From Trebouxia sp. TZW2008 (Eukaryota; Chlorophyta; Trebouxiophyceae; Trebouxiales; Trebouxiaceae), in NCBI GenBank assembly GCA_002118135.1, contig BDIU01000186.1, positions 288,466 to 352,465 of the forward strand: 64,000 bases of DNA, read 5' to 3'. Shown piece by piece: positions 36,201-47,800 of this stretch; within the stretch, counting starts at the first letter, position 1, and every line of letters begins with the position of its first letter. Under the pieces are notes generated by a model. It was not told the origin of the DNA. It ran no database searches and saw only the letters and a program-made list of their open reading frames with translations. A program made the position numbers and the translations under genes.

Positions 36201-37474
36201 GCATGCATTGACCATGTGTTGGCTTCAGTGACTCATGGTTAGCATGAAAGCACATCGGCTTGCAGTTGCTACTCATGAGCTGCCACTGTTGTCGTTGTCA
36301 AGGCACCTACAAGGACTGGTGGTTAGTCCCTGCTGCGGCCATTGTCACAGCATATGCATGCATTGACTGCTTATCAGCCCCTGCTGTGACCTCTGTCAAT
36401 ACACCTGTATGCAACGACCATTTCTCAGCCCCTGCTGTGGCCTTTAGCATAGCATATGCATGCGTTGACTCCTCAACAGCTGTTGCTGCAGTTTCTGTCA
36501 AAAAGCCTAACATGCGTTCAGTACTTGAGTTGCTGCACTGAGCTGCTGTGCAACACAAGATGCCAATGGCAGCAAGTCAGACACCCATGCAGGCCAGGAA
36601 TGAGTCACCTGGCGTGTTGCCGACAGCAATGCCATGTTTGGTGGCGTCTGGTACTTTCACATTGTTGTAGCCAACTGCATAATTGCTGTACACAGATCCC
36701 CCAGCCTTGGACAGCGCCTCAAACAGCGTGCTGTCCCATTGCTGCAGACAGCAAAAGAGTATCAGGTGCATGGAACACAAGCTACCCAGATACCTATGCG
36801 CTCTGAGATGCGCACAGCTCCTGGCATCAACTGGTGGACATCTGGCATTTCACCATGAAAGCAACACGCTCCTGAGGCCAAGGCTCATGCAAATTTGTCT
36901 GCATGACTATAGAAATGTGCCGGACAAACTGCTGCTGTGCTTCAATACAAGCTCTGGGTATCACACCTCTGTGAGTTGACCCAACACACCATGTGTTTCT
37001 CCAGCTGCAATAAGCTTTTTGATGATGTCTTGGCTGAGAATTGTGTCTGAGTGTTTGCAGACGTCCACTTGACATCCTGCCGAGAGCAGAGTCTGCAGCC
37101 ATCTGTCTCCTGGCAAGTCCTTTGTCACTACAACCCGGAACTTTCTGTCAGTGGACGGTGCATGTATCTGCAGGCACAATTGCATAAGTTCAGCTCGGAC
37201 AGCCCATGTGCGCGGGCCAAAAGGTGCATTGACATCTCCATTGAGCATGTGAAAAGTTGCAGTTTTGCGTTGCTCAGGCATTAATGAACAATCGCATTGC
37301 CTTGCGACGTAGGACTATGCTCACCGCTACGGGAATGCCGTCGATCTTGTCCTGCTTTGGCTCACTGGCAAATGCGCGCTGCTGCATACAACATATACGC
37401 GCAGCAGACTGTGCGAGAGCGCAGCGCTGCTGCGAAAGCTCTGCTAATGAGCTTCCGAGCCTGTGCAGAGCCAT
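33282..37474 (-). CDS. HPR1: Hydroxypyruvate reductase, NAD(P)H-dependent (HPR1 type)
   Basis: Reduces hydroxypyruvate to D-glycerate in photorespiration. Eight exons join in phase: 37474-37325, 37167-36967, 36741-36609, 36198-35912, 35201-35124, 34614-34451, 33961-33844 and 33452-33282 (433 residues). It aligns along its length with plant HPR1: VVVTKDLPGDRW, NYAVGYNNVKV, GNTPGVLTETTAELAHS, the dinucleotide fold GIVGAGRIG (214-222), catalytic Arg318 in NASRGPVIDE, Glu347 in DVFEDEPNMKPGL, His365 in VPHIASASFW, and the C-terminal APSIVNAK. The N-terminus MALHRLGSSLAELSQQRCAL is a mitochondrial-type presequence, and the C-terminus PQYSK is not a peroxisomal signal, unlike land-plant HPR1. The gene is head-to-head with SGT. 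Introns next to exon 4 contain copies of both exon edges. Confidence 0.97.
35790..36510 (-). repeat. Partial copies of both edges of HPR1 exon 4
   Basis: The 3' end of exon 4 (FDPYPNKFLEDYVKQY) is repeated 116 bases downstream at about 35870-35797, reading FDPYPNRFLEDYVKQY with its donor. Upstream, three degraded copies of the exon's acceptor and first codons (GVLTETTA) occur near 36384, 36435 and 36480, reading for example GVLTEVTAGA. The functional exon therefore lies between two small duplications. Confidence 0.85.
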
Positions 37475-37771
37475 CTTGGCTGTCTCGGCTTTATCTAGCA
37501 AGATGAACGAAAGCTACGTAAAGCTTCGCTTTCGACACGGAGTGCCAATCCGTCGTGATCAGAGCTTTTGCGCACCTCTGCTTGCCGAGAGCAAAGCGGC
37601 AATTCTGCGCAGCAGCGGGACGAAATAGCGACACCAGGCCTGAACTGACGCTTCCTTTACAAACTGTCGCAGTCAACTCGTTGACCAATCTTGTTACGAG
37701 TCCACCCTCTGATCTGATCGAACGCCCTCTTTTGCCGCACAGCGCACGGCACTGAGATCGCAAGTCAAACG
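37475..37771. promoter_or_regulatory. Shared divergent promoter of HPR1 and SGT
   Basis: The 297 bases between the two start codons must drive both genes. They contain a perfect inverted repeat, GTCAAC-TC-GTTGAC, at 37672-37685, immediately followed by CAAT (giving a CCAAT box). The half-site TTGACC also matches the WRKY W-box core. No TATA box is visible. The compact shared spacer implies co-regulation of two enzymes acting in consecutive steps. Confidence 0.7.
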
Positions 37772-40700
37772 ATGAACAAGTGGCAGACTGCCCTTCGGCG
37801 CTTGCCGCGCGGGCTTGCGCAAGCTGAGACTTTTGCACAGGTCGAGATCCCATGCAGCGTTCTGGCGGTGACTCAGCTAGTTTCTGACAAGCATGTAACG
37901 ACTTTCTGCATGCTCAGGAAGCGACGTGTACAAGCTGTCGAGGCTTCGCTAGCGGTGCTCCCTATAGCTATGACCCTCCCGGAAGAAACCACCTGTTTGT
38001 GCCGGGTGAGACAGTTGTGATGCCTCGATAGCCTGCTAGGCACATCATCAATGTGTATCTTTGTTTCATTTGGCTTGAGCGAAAGGCGCACAGCATGATT
38101 GCTTCAGAAGGCAGTTCTACTGTGACACATCTTCTGGCCATACAGGTTGCAGACAGTCTCTGCAAGCTGCTACTATTGCTGCTGGTCTTGCTGCATCGTT
38201 TGGCTGTGCTTGCAGGGCCTGTCAACATCCATTCCTCAGTACAGCAGGCAATGGACAGACCAGCACAGAACCACCGTGACCCTTGGTTCAACCCATTCTT
38301 CAGCAGCATTTTGGAGGACTCAAAAATGCTGTTTGGCACAACAAATGCACAAACTTTCATCTACCCTGGAACTGGCACTGGTGGCTGGGAAGTTGGTCTG
38401 ACCAACACATTGTCACCAGGGGACAAGATTTTGACATTCAGATACGGGCAGTTCAGTCTGTTGTGGGTTGACATGATGGAGCGGCTAGGGCTTGATGTAC
38501 AAGTGATTGATGAGAGATGGGGCAATGGAGTAGATGAGAGTAGACTAGAGAAGGTCTGACGCAGTCTCTGCGTATCAGAGTCAAAGGCAAAGAGCTACAA
38601 CCCATGCCAGACACCAGCAAGCTGACATGTCAGTGATGAACACTGGACTGACTGCACTCACATATTGTGCAACAGCACATTGCAGGTTACAAATGTCAAT
38701 ATGAGTCTTGCACACCTCAAGACCAAATCAAGCTCTTTGCAAGGCATTCTCTGCTCTCTGCTTTTCATAGTAGGTGTCCTGATACCTTTGACTGCTTGCA
38801 GGCACTGAAAGCAGACACGGACAAGAAGATCAAAGCTGTTGCAGTAGTGCACAACGAAACGGCGACAGGCGTCACTAGTGACCTACCCAAAATCAGGGAA
38901 ACTATGGATGCCTGCAACCACCCTGCTTTGTTTCTGGTAGACGGTGTCTCCTCCATTGGTGCCCTAGACTTCCAGATGGACAAATGGAAGGTGGACGTTG
39001 CAGTCACAGGCTCTCAGAAGGCTCTGTCCCTGCCAACAGGCCTTGCAGTTGTTGCAGTCTCAGACAAGGTGAAGACTGCATTCAATGTATGTTGTTGTTA
39101 TGCTTTTGGGCAGAGTAAGTGCTGCACTCTTTCAGCCCCAAGTATAGGCATCTGTTCAGAATCTTGCTGGTATTGCATTCTCAGACAAGGTTGACGCTGC
39201 ATTGCTTTAATTAGAGGTGTAGCCAGCCCCTTGCTTTTGTTGCAGTCTCAGACAAGGTACGCACTTGTTACTTCAGCCCACCATCAAAGGCAGCTTTCAG
39301 AAGCTTGCTTTTGTTGCATTGTCAGTCAAGGCAGATGCTGCATTGCTTCAGCTCGAATTTACATTTAGGCTTGCGTTGCAACATTGCTATTGTGCTGTGC
39401 TGATTGCCAACAGGCCTTGCTATTGTTGCCATCTCAGACAATTGCACCCTGCATCGCTTCAGTGTCAAGATAGAGTCAGCCTTGGCCTGCAACATTGCTG
39501 TTTTTCTGGCTCTGCTCGTGCTGCACAGCTGTGCAAATGAAAATATGCTTTAGCCCTGCATCGCTGACTGCACAGTTGGGGCTTGGTGAGTTTCTACAGC
39601 ACAGCAGGCAGTGACAGCAGGGCTGGTCAAGGTTTGCACGACCAGTACAGGCAACACTGCATGGTGCTGCATGCTGCTTGCTGCGTTCGTCAGTCAGGCC
39701 CATGCCACTCCATTTTACTTTTATTGTATCCTGTAATCCCATGGTCACATTCATCTTACATTTACAGGCTCTTGAAGCGCGCAAGACAGCCAAGCTAAAG
39801 AGGGTGTACTATGACTTGGAAGACATGATCAAGACAAACAAGGATGGCCAGACGCCCTACACACCTGTGCTGCCGCTGCTGTATGGCATGCAAGCCTCCA
39901 TGAACCTCATGAAGGCAGAAGGCTTTGAGAATGTCATAAAAAGGCATAACAGGTCTGAGCCCTGTGCTTACTTTACACAACCCCATTCATTGTCTCTTAC
40001 ATGATATGCGTACAATTGCACGAGAAAACACGCCCGAGCTGTGCAATAGACACAGACAAACGAGGTCAAGGCAAACGGAATAGTATACCACACAACCCCC
40101 CTTCCCCCACCCTGCTCCTCGAATCTTTCAGAATCGCAGTGTTGTGGTGTGCTGCAGCTTCCTTAGGATGTGCGGATATGAAAGTCTTCCTGTTTGCAAT
40201 GCTTTAAGCTTCAGAGCTTCACACGCGTTCTGCAAGGGTGTCAGCAACTTATTTTACAAAAACTGCTGACAATAAGTGCTGATGACAAGTACCATCGACA
40301 CTCGACATGACAGGGCTTGCAACAGAAAAGTCTCCCGGCTCAGCCAATGCATGAGTGACATTACATGCACCGACGCAAATCAATGCACACCATCAATCTT
40401 GGAAACCCCCAGTGGCTGTTTGATCCAGCTACTTTGCACACAGCTGTGTCTGCTTTGCTCGGTTCAGATGCTTGGGTGTATGCAGACTTGGGGAGGGTGC
40501 CAGGAGGGCCACCAAGGGGTGGGGCCTGGAGCTGCTGTGCAAGAACCCAAGGTGGAGGAGTGATGCCCTCACTGTCATTGAGACCCCCAAGGTAAGCAAC
40601 TTTGCCCAGACTGTCAAGTCCTGGTGGGGTTGACAGTGCTCGTTGTTTTGTTGGCTGCGCTGCTGGTCTTCTGATGACAAAGAATCTGCGGCCTCACACA

Positions 40701-41253
40701 GAGGCTGGTGATTGGCTAACGATGGCATTGCTGCCTGCTCAAGCTGCAGCTGCATGCTAGGATGAACAAGCAGCTAAGCTTCACATGCTATTGACGGCCA
40801 GCATGTGATCCACTTTGCATGTGATGCAGTTTGTATGCGAACTAGTCCATGTCATATGCATCTGTTTGCATGGTATCTGTTGACCTCGCGAGCTTGCTGA
40901 CAGAGGTGCTGAATGTAATGAAGTTGGGCACTGAGGAATCAGTCATGCTGAAATGCCGACAAACACTGCAGGGCACGGACTCAAACCTCGTGGTCAAGAA
41001 TGCCTATGCCAAGTACAACTTGTCACTTGGAGTAGGCCTGACAAAGGTTGCTGGCAAGGTCTTCAGAATTGGCCATCTGGGCAACATGGATGAGGTTATG
41101 TTGCTGGGCGCTCTTGCTGGAACTGAGATGGCTTTGATTGATGCTGGCATCAAGATTGAGCCTGGCAGTGGAGTGAAAGAGGCTGTCAAGTACTTCCAAG
41201 AAACAAGTTCGGTCATCCCAACCCGCCAAGCCCCTCCCAAGATGCAAATGTAA
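37772..41253 (+). CDS. SGT: Serine-glyoxylate aminotransferase
   Basis: A PLP enzyme that moves the amino group of serine to glyoxylate, giving hydroxypyruvate and glycine. Seven exons join in phase: 37772-37840, 37918-38005, 38216-38553, 38802-39068, 39768-39952, 40486-40591 and 40972-41253 (444 residues). It matches plant SGT/AGT1: GRNHLFVPGPVNIHSSV, PGTGTGGWEVGLTNTLSPGD, YGQFSLLWVDMM, VHNETATGVTSDLP, LVDGVSSIGALDFQMDKW, PLP Lys238 in TGSQKALSLPTG, TPVLPLLYGMQA, NLSLGVGLTKVAGKVFRIG. The leader MNKWQTALRRLPRGLAQAE is mitochondrial in character, and the end PPKMQM lacks the peroxisomal tripeptide found in land-plant orthologues. Its product is the substrate of HPR1, encoded head-to-head. Intron 4 carries repeated copies of the end of exon 4. 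Confidence 0.97.
39035..39470 (+). repeat. Repeated copies of SGT exon 4 3' edge in the following intron
   Basis: The exon end and donor (encoding VVAVSDK, CTCAGACAAGGT) recur with drift near 39180, 39245, 39325 and 39433. Each copy is accompanied by a variant of the downstream GCATTGCTTCAG sequence. Unit length is 60-110 bases. The functional splice uses the first copy at 39068. Confidence 0.75.
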
Positions 41254-41861
41254 ACTTCAGTCTGTGTACGTAAAATATTGTACAGTCATACTGGCTGCAA
41301 AATTCAGCCACACACTAGACATCATTAGGCATGACAAAGCTTCGCCTGAGAGCCAGGGTGGCAGCTGGCTTTGAGAGACTTGCACACAGTTTCTGCTCTT
41401 GTGGGCTGTCACGGAACATCAATGAGTCGTACCGACTGTATGTAGCAGTCAAGCACATGTTGCGGTTTTATGTACACTGAGCAAGCGTATTGCTTAATAC
41501 TGCTTGAATTTTGGCACAAACACGTTTCTGCAATGATCATGGTTATGACGCTTATAGCACTGTGGTTCACACATGGCTGACAGTCGTGACTAGAGTGCGA
41601 CGCCGTCCTACTGCACAGACAGGCATTGCATGCTGCGCTCTGGCACTTGTGCTATAGTAGAGATAAGGACTCGCCAGCGCCCTAGAAACCCTAAAACACG
41701 GGGCGGTTGTCGAGGGCATGGCGCTCTCGTAAGCAGGGGCGATCGCTGGCGAGCTAGGGATTGAACCTTGTGCTGACGCTGCCACACCTTGCACTTTCAA
41801 GCGGTGCTTTGGCCCGACGGGTGAGCTTTTTACGGGCTGCAGTTGAGTATTGAGTTCAGAT
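41254..41861. other. SGT 3' flank and GYD1 promoter
   Basis: The two genes are in tandem here. The 3' part (41580-41861) is GC-rich and contains a GATCGCTGGCGAGC stretch, the likely GYD1 promoter and 5' untranslated region. No other gene is seen. Confidence 0.45.
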
Positions 41862-44800
41862 ATGGGGCGCCGTGCTGCTGTGCGCGCTCTAGACCGTATC
41901 GTCAGGCAGCAAGCAGGCGCACGAAAAGCAAGCACAGCTGGTGCTAGAGTCTTTCCCAACAGCTCAACAGGCTTGTTCGGTGCTCAGCCGACAGCTGTTA
42001 CCCCTCCAGCAAGTGCATGGTCAGGCTCGAAGGCTAGGAGGTCTGCTTTGGCGCAGCCTGTGGAGGAGACTGCTATTATTCCAGACACTGTGGTGGACGC
42101 GTACGGCGCGGTTTCTGTGGTCTCAGAAGAGGATGCAGACTTTCAGGAGGGCATGTACAGAAACATCGACGGTCGACGCTACGAGGACGGCAGATACGCA
42201 GCGTTCATTAACGAGATATCAGCTTTCATACCCAAGTCTCGTCAGTTCACCGATCCCGTCAGGACTTTTGCATACGGCACAGACGCCAGTTTCTACCGTC
42301 TAAACCCCAAGCTTGTCGTCAAAGTGCACAATGAGGCAGAGCTTCAGCGGATTTTGCCAATCGCGCGGCGGATGGAAGTGCCGGTCACCTTCAGAGCAGC
42401 TGGAACTTCACTATCTGGCCAAGCGATCACCGACTCTGTTCTGCTCAAGCTCAGCCACACCGGCAAAAACTTCAGAAATTATGAAATTCACGTAAGTTCT
42501 GCTGTCATGTGCCTAGCTTTGCTGTGTAAATTGGTCTGTGAGCATCTGTCTGACCTACCTGTCTAGGTAGTGCTTTGCTACTGCACCCAAGAATTCTAGA
42601 TAGATTAAGGGGTTGCTTCTGGCAGCTGTGGCTTTCTTCTCCAAGTGTCATATTGCGTGATGCGCAGCTAGGCCACTGTGCCAGCGCGCAACCTGTAGCT
42701 TGATCTACCAGGCTTGCACTCAGTGCCCAAGCTCAAATGCTGGCATCCTTGCAGGGTGATGGCAGTCAGATCACTGTTGAGCCTGGTCTTATCGGTGGCG
42801 AGGTTAACAGGATCCTTGCCCGCCACAAGGCTAAGCACAACCACCCCATACAGTACAAGATTGGACCAGACCCGTCATCCATTGACAGCTGCATGGTTGG
42901 CGGCATGGTGTCCAACAACTCTTCAGGCATGTGCTGTGGTGTATCCCAGAACACATACCACACCCTCAAGGACATGAGGGTGGTGTTTCTGGATGGCACT
43001 GTCCTGGATACCAAGGACCCCAAGAGCAGAGAGGCATTCCTTGAGGTACACTTGATCTGCTGTGCTCCTGGCCCAGCACGTGTAGTGCTGATTCTCGTGC
43101 CTTGCTGCCTCATCATGTCTCTGCGGTGCTTGGGTGTGCTGTGCTATGCTGTTGCGCAAGTTTGAGCTTCATAGCCCAGGGAGGCCTGTGTTGTTCTTGC
43201 TTGTTTGTGCAATCGCTTGTTGTACAATCATTCTAAGCTGTGCACTATGAGCTATGTCTTGCCATCATTAGTGCTTGACCATTGCTGAATTGCCTCCTGT
43301 GTCTCATTTTACATAGTCTGCTTTTGTTTACATAGTCTGCTTTTGTCTGCAGAGTCACAAAGACTTGGTGGCTGGTGTCCTAGACTTGGCCAGAAGAGTA
43401 CAAGCAGACAAGCAGCTGACAGCCTTGATCCGGCGCAAGTTTGCCATCAAGTGCACCACAGGCTACAGTCTGAACGCTCTGGTGGACTTCTCCATTGATG
43501 ACCCAATTGAGATCATCAAGCGACTTATGATTGGCAGTGAGGGCACATTCGGCTTTGTGTCCCAGGCCACATACAACTGTGTGCCTGAGTGGCCCCACAA
43601 GGTATATTGCCCAGCACAATTGTGTCGCAGTCTGTCTTGGCTTCATGTGCGTGCATTGGCAGAGCCAGCAGTGCCACCTTGTAGTGCTGTGTCAGCTTGT
43701 CATCTGAGCAGTCCTGACCTGGGTAGTTACAAGCAGTCAACTAGTTGAAAGAAGGATTGCATATGCACCCACTAGCACTGACAATTCTACTTTATGGCTC
43801 TGTTTTGGCAGCAGCTGCAGCAATCACACCATGTGCCTGCTGTGGAACTCTGAATTTCATTGTAGTGTGGATACTCCTACGTCCAACAGTGGCTTGATAC
43901 TGTTGTCAGCAATGACAGCGTTGCGTCTTTTTTGGAATTTGAGCTTGTTTGTGTTCTGTGCAGGCCTCAGCCTTCATGATGTTCCCAGACATGAACACAG
44001 CCTGTAGAGCAGCAGGAGTCCTCAGGACTGACACAGCAGTGGATGCTGTGGAGGTGTTTGACAGGGCAGCCTTGAGGGAGTGTGAGGCTGATGAGGCACT
44101 GACCAAGCTGGTGGTGGACATCAAGGGAGCAGACCCAGGCGCTGCTGCCCTGCTGATTGAGTGCAGAGGAGAGGACGCTGAGACCCTGCAGGTTCGTGCT
44201 GCTTACTGAACATTTCAGCACATGGCAATGGAGATTTGCACAGTCAGGGCCCTGCTGGACCCTGCAAAGCTGTTTCTCATAGCTTGTGACTGCAGCCTTC
44301 GCAAGTGTTGTTCACATGAAAGCTGCTGGTACAGCAGGACTAAGGTCTGACTCTAGCAGACCATCTATGAATTTGGCAGTGGTTTTGTGGTCCACCTTTC
44401 TGTACCCTGTTCCTCAGTTGAGGAACAAAGCTGCTCTTTGATCTGAGGGATTGCGCAGAAAGGTGCAATACAGTTCTTGATAGCAGTGTGCCTGCTGACA
44501 TCTGCTGCAGTTTGTGTCTGTCAGAATGTATGCTGCAGAAGTCGTCTGCATTGGGTGATGTTCAGGCTGGTCAACACCTTGGCCTTGTATAAAGGACGCT
44601 GCATAGCAGCTTTTGAGCTTCATACAGCAGGGGTTGGCCATTCTCAACGCTGCACTGCAGCTAATTGAGCTTTAGACAGCAGGGTCTGGCCATTGTCAAC
44701 AACCAGGAAGCAGCTCTGTCTGAGTTTTTTCTGTTCATCATAGGAACGTATTGATGAGGTCAAGGGAGCCATGTCACTTGCCAATGTGACATTTGGGGCA

Positions 44801-47800
44801 AAGCGATCAGACCCAAAGGACGTGGACACATATGATTTTAAGAAGGACCCCAAGGACTTCACTGTGTACTGGGATGTGCGCAAGGGTCTCATCCCCATTG
44901 TTGGTGGTGCACGTGAGACAGGTCAGCGTTTACTAGTGGTTGATCATGCATCCAGCCATGCATACTACGCCTGACACTTTCCCAGTTGCCTCTGAGCCAT
45001 TGTTGTCAGTATATTGTCAGTTGCATTAGCATCAACAGACCAAGCACGTAAATTTGCTTGCTGCCTCCATTTGTTCCCTCGTCTGGCATGCTGGATTGCT
45101 GATGCGACTCCAAAGTGTTACTGCAGGAACCAGTATGCTGATTGAGGATGTGGCCTGCCCGGTGGACAAGCTGGGTGACATGACCCAGGACTTGGTGGAC
45201 ATGTTCCAGAAGTGGGGCTACAAGGATGCCTCCTGCTTTGGCCATGCACTGGAAGGCAACCTTCACCTTGTCTTCTCACAGGTCAGACAAGTGTCTGCTG
45301 CTTGACCTCGTTTGACAGTCTATGTGTGCCATGGCATGTAAACTGCATGCTTTGAATGCTGCTGCACCTTTCCTTCAGCTTTTCTGCAGCTTGCATGTAG
45401 GATAAGCATGACATGGTGCCAAGTGTTCATCATTCATTCAGCTGCTGCAGCTTTGTTTCTGGTCAGTGGTGGCATTTTGACTCCAACTGCACTACTGTAG
45501 CACTGAATTGATCCTTGTCGTCATTGCAGGGTTTCAGGAGCCCAGAGGAGGTGCAGCGCTTCAGTGACATGATGGAGGAGATGTGCTACATTGTTGCCAC
45601 CAAACACAGTGGCTCACTGAAGGGTGAGCATGGCACAGGCAGGAATGTAGCTCCATTTGTGGAGATGGAGTGGGGTACCAAGGCCTATGAGCTCATGTGG
45701 GAGCTCAAGCAGCTGTTTGACCCCACATACGTCCTGAACCCTGGTGTCGTCCTGAACAAGGTCAGCATGCTTTGACATTCAAGAAGTGCACCTCTGTCTG
45801 TTAGCATCCCAGCAGTCTTTCAGTGTCACATGAGTCATCAGCTTCCGCTCATGGCTTGTGCATGCAAAAACCCCAGCAAGGCGTCAGCTGATTGTGCATT
45901 GAATACACTTGCATCTGTAGCAAGCAAGACAGCTTTCAGCATGCACAGCTAATGCCACAAATCTTGATCTGTCCTATGTGCATGTCTTGTCTGCTGCCAA
46001 TGTGATGCTGTATTCTGCACATAAACATGTAAAGCAAGAAGCATTGCTGGGCACAAAGCAGTCTTGCAAGCAGGATTAGAGCTGCTCTTTCTGAAGGTGC
46101 AGCAAGCCCAACAGCCATAGCCAAACAAAGCTGTTGCAAGACTCACCCAGCTAATGCTGGCCTGTGTTATGCAGGATCCTGACCTGCATCTGAAGCACCT
46201 GAAGCCCTCACCTCCTGCCTCCTCCATTGTCAACCGCTGCATCGAGTGCGGCTTCTGTGAGAGCAACTGCCCATCACGCGACATCACCCTCACGCCTCGT
46301 CAGCGCATCACCACATACAGAGAGATCAGCAGACTCAGGGATTTGGATGACCGCACTGCAGCTCAGCAACAGAGGCTGAATGACTTTGAGCAGTCATATG
46401 ACTACCAGGGAGATGCCACATGTGCAGCTGATGGCATGTGCCAGCAGAAGTGCCCTGTCAAGATCAACACGGGGGAGCTGATCAAGCAGCTGAGGTCAGA
46501 TGAGCTGGAGGGCGGTGACCACCCTAGAGCCACAAAGGGTGCCATGGTGAGTCTCCCTTTCTTGTCTTGTCCTTGTCTGTTGGTCAGTGATACCAATAAC
46601 TTGATTTTGCAAGCAGACGTAACATGTGGCAGTCAAATGCAGCAGAAGCAAGCTTCCTTTCACTGACTGTCTAGATCTAGTTGATGGATTGTGCATTTCT
46701 CCACACCACTGAGGCCGTGAATGTGGTGAAGTAGTGGTCAACTGCATTGCCTGCCTGCATTGCCTGCATGCTGCGGATCTGTTAACTTATTGCATGCTTC
46801 TGCGTGTGCAGACTTTGGCCAACAACTTTGGCACCTTTGCTGCTGCCATGCCTCCTCTGCTGAACACAGTGGACCTGATCCACCGGGTGGTGGGCCCCAA
46901 GCCTCTGGAGTTCATCAGCAAAAACCTGAACAGGATGTCTGGCAACATCGTACCTGTGTGGAGCCCATCCATTCCAACTGTAAGTTTGCATCTGCCACCC
47001 TGTCATGTCAAGGCAATGCTTGCTGGGGCAGACACTGCCTAGTTTGCCATGGTCAACAGTTGCAATGCCCATGCTTGTCTTTGTTGCACGCTTGCTGTCA
47101 AATAATTACGCAGTGTAAGATTGCTATGTTCATCACATTGTTGCTGCTTGGACATTGGCGCCCACTTTGGGGCTGGTTCGTGCAAGTTCCCCTGATTGCA
47201 CGGCACCTATGCAGCCTATTGCATCGTCCTATTGCACATTGCTGTGCGACCCTGCAACACTGAATTCAGCGTGAACATCTGTCAATAACTGTTGCTTCTT
47301 GTAGGGTGCCTCCAAGCTGAACATGAGCCCCCGGGTGCCTGAGCAGCCCAAGAAGGGCCTGCCACGCCAGGTGGTGTACGCCCCAGCCTGCGTCACCCGT
47401 ATGATGGGCCCTGCCAGCAGTGACTCTGAGCAGGCCTCTGTCCATGAAAAGCTGCTGTCTTTGTTTGACAAGGCCGGATATGAAGTCATCTACCCAGAGG
47501 TCAGTTGCCTGTCATCTGCAAGCTGGTTGTGGTTCTATGTGCATGTTTGCAGCTTGATTGCAGATGTGCTTGTGCTGTCAGCAATTGCTACTCGAGCATC
47601 ATGTTGTCATGTTAGCAGCTCGCTACAGCCTTGGTTGAGCTGCCTTGTGAAGCAGCTTGCTGCTTGCTTTGCGTCTGCTGTGTTTGCTGCATGCACAGGA
47701 TTAGTGTCAATAGTCATTTCAACAGCATGCCTTCAAAGGCTGTAAGCCTCCCCACTTTGCATGCCATGCTAGTCATGATGTTTAGTCTATTCAACCCATT

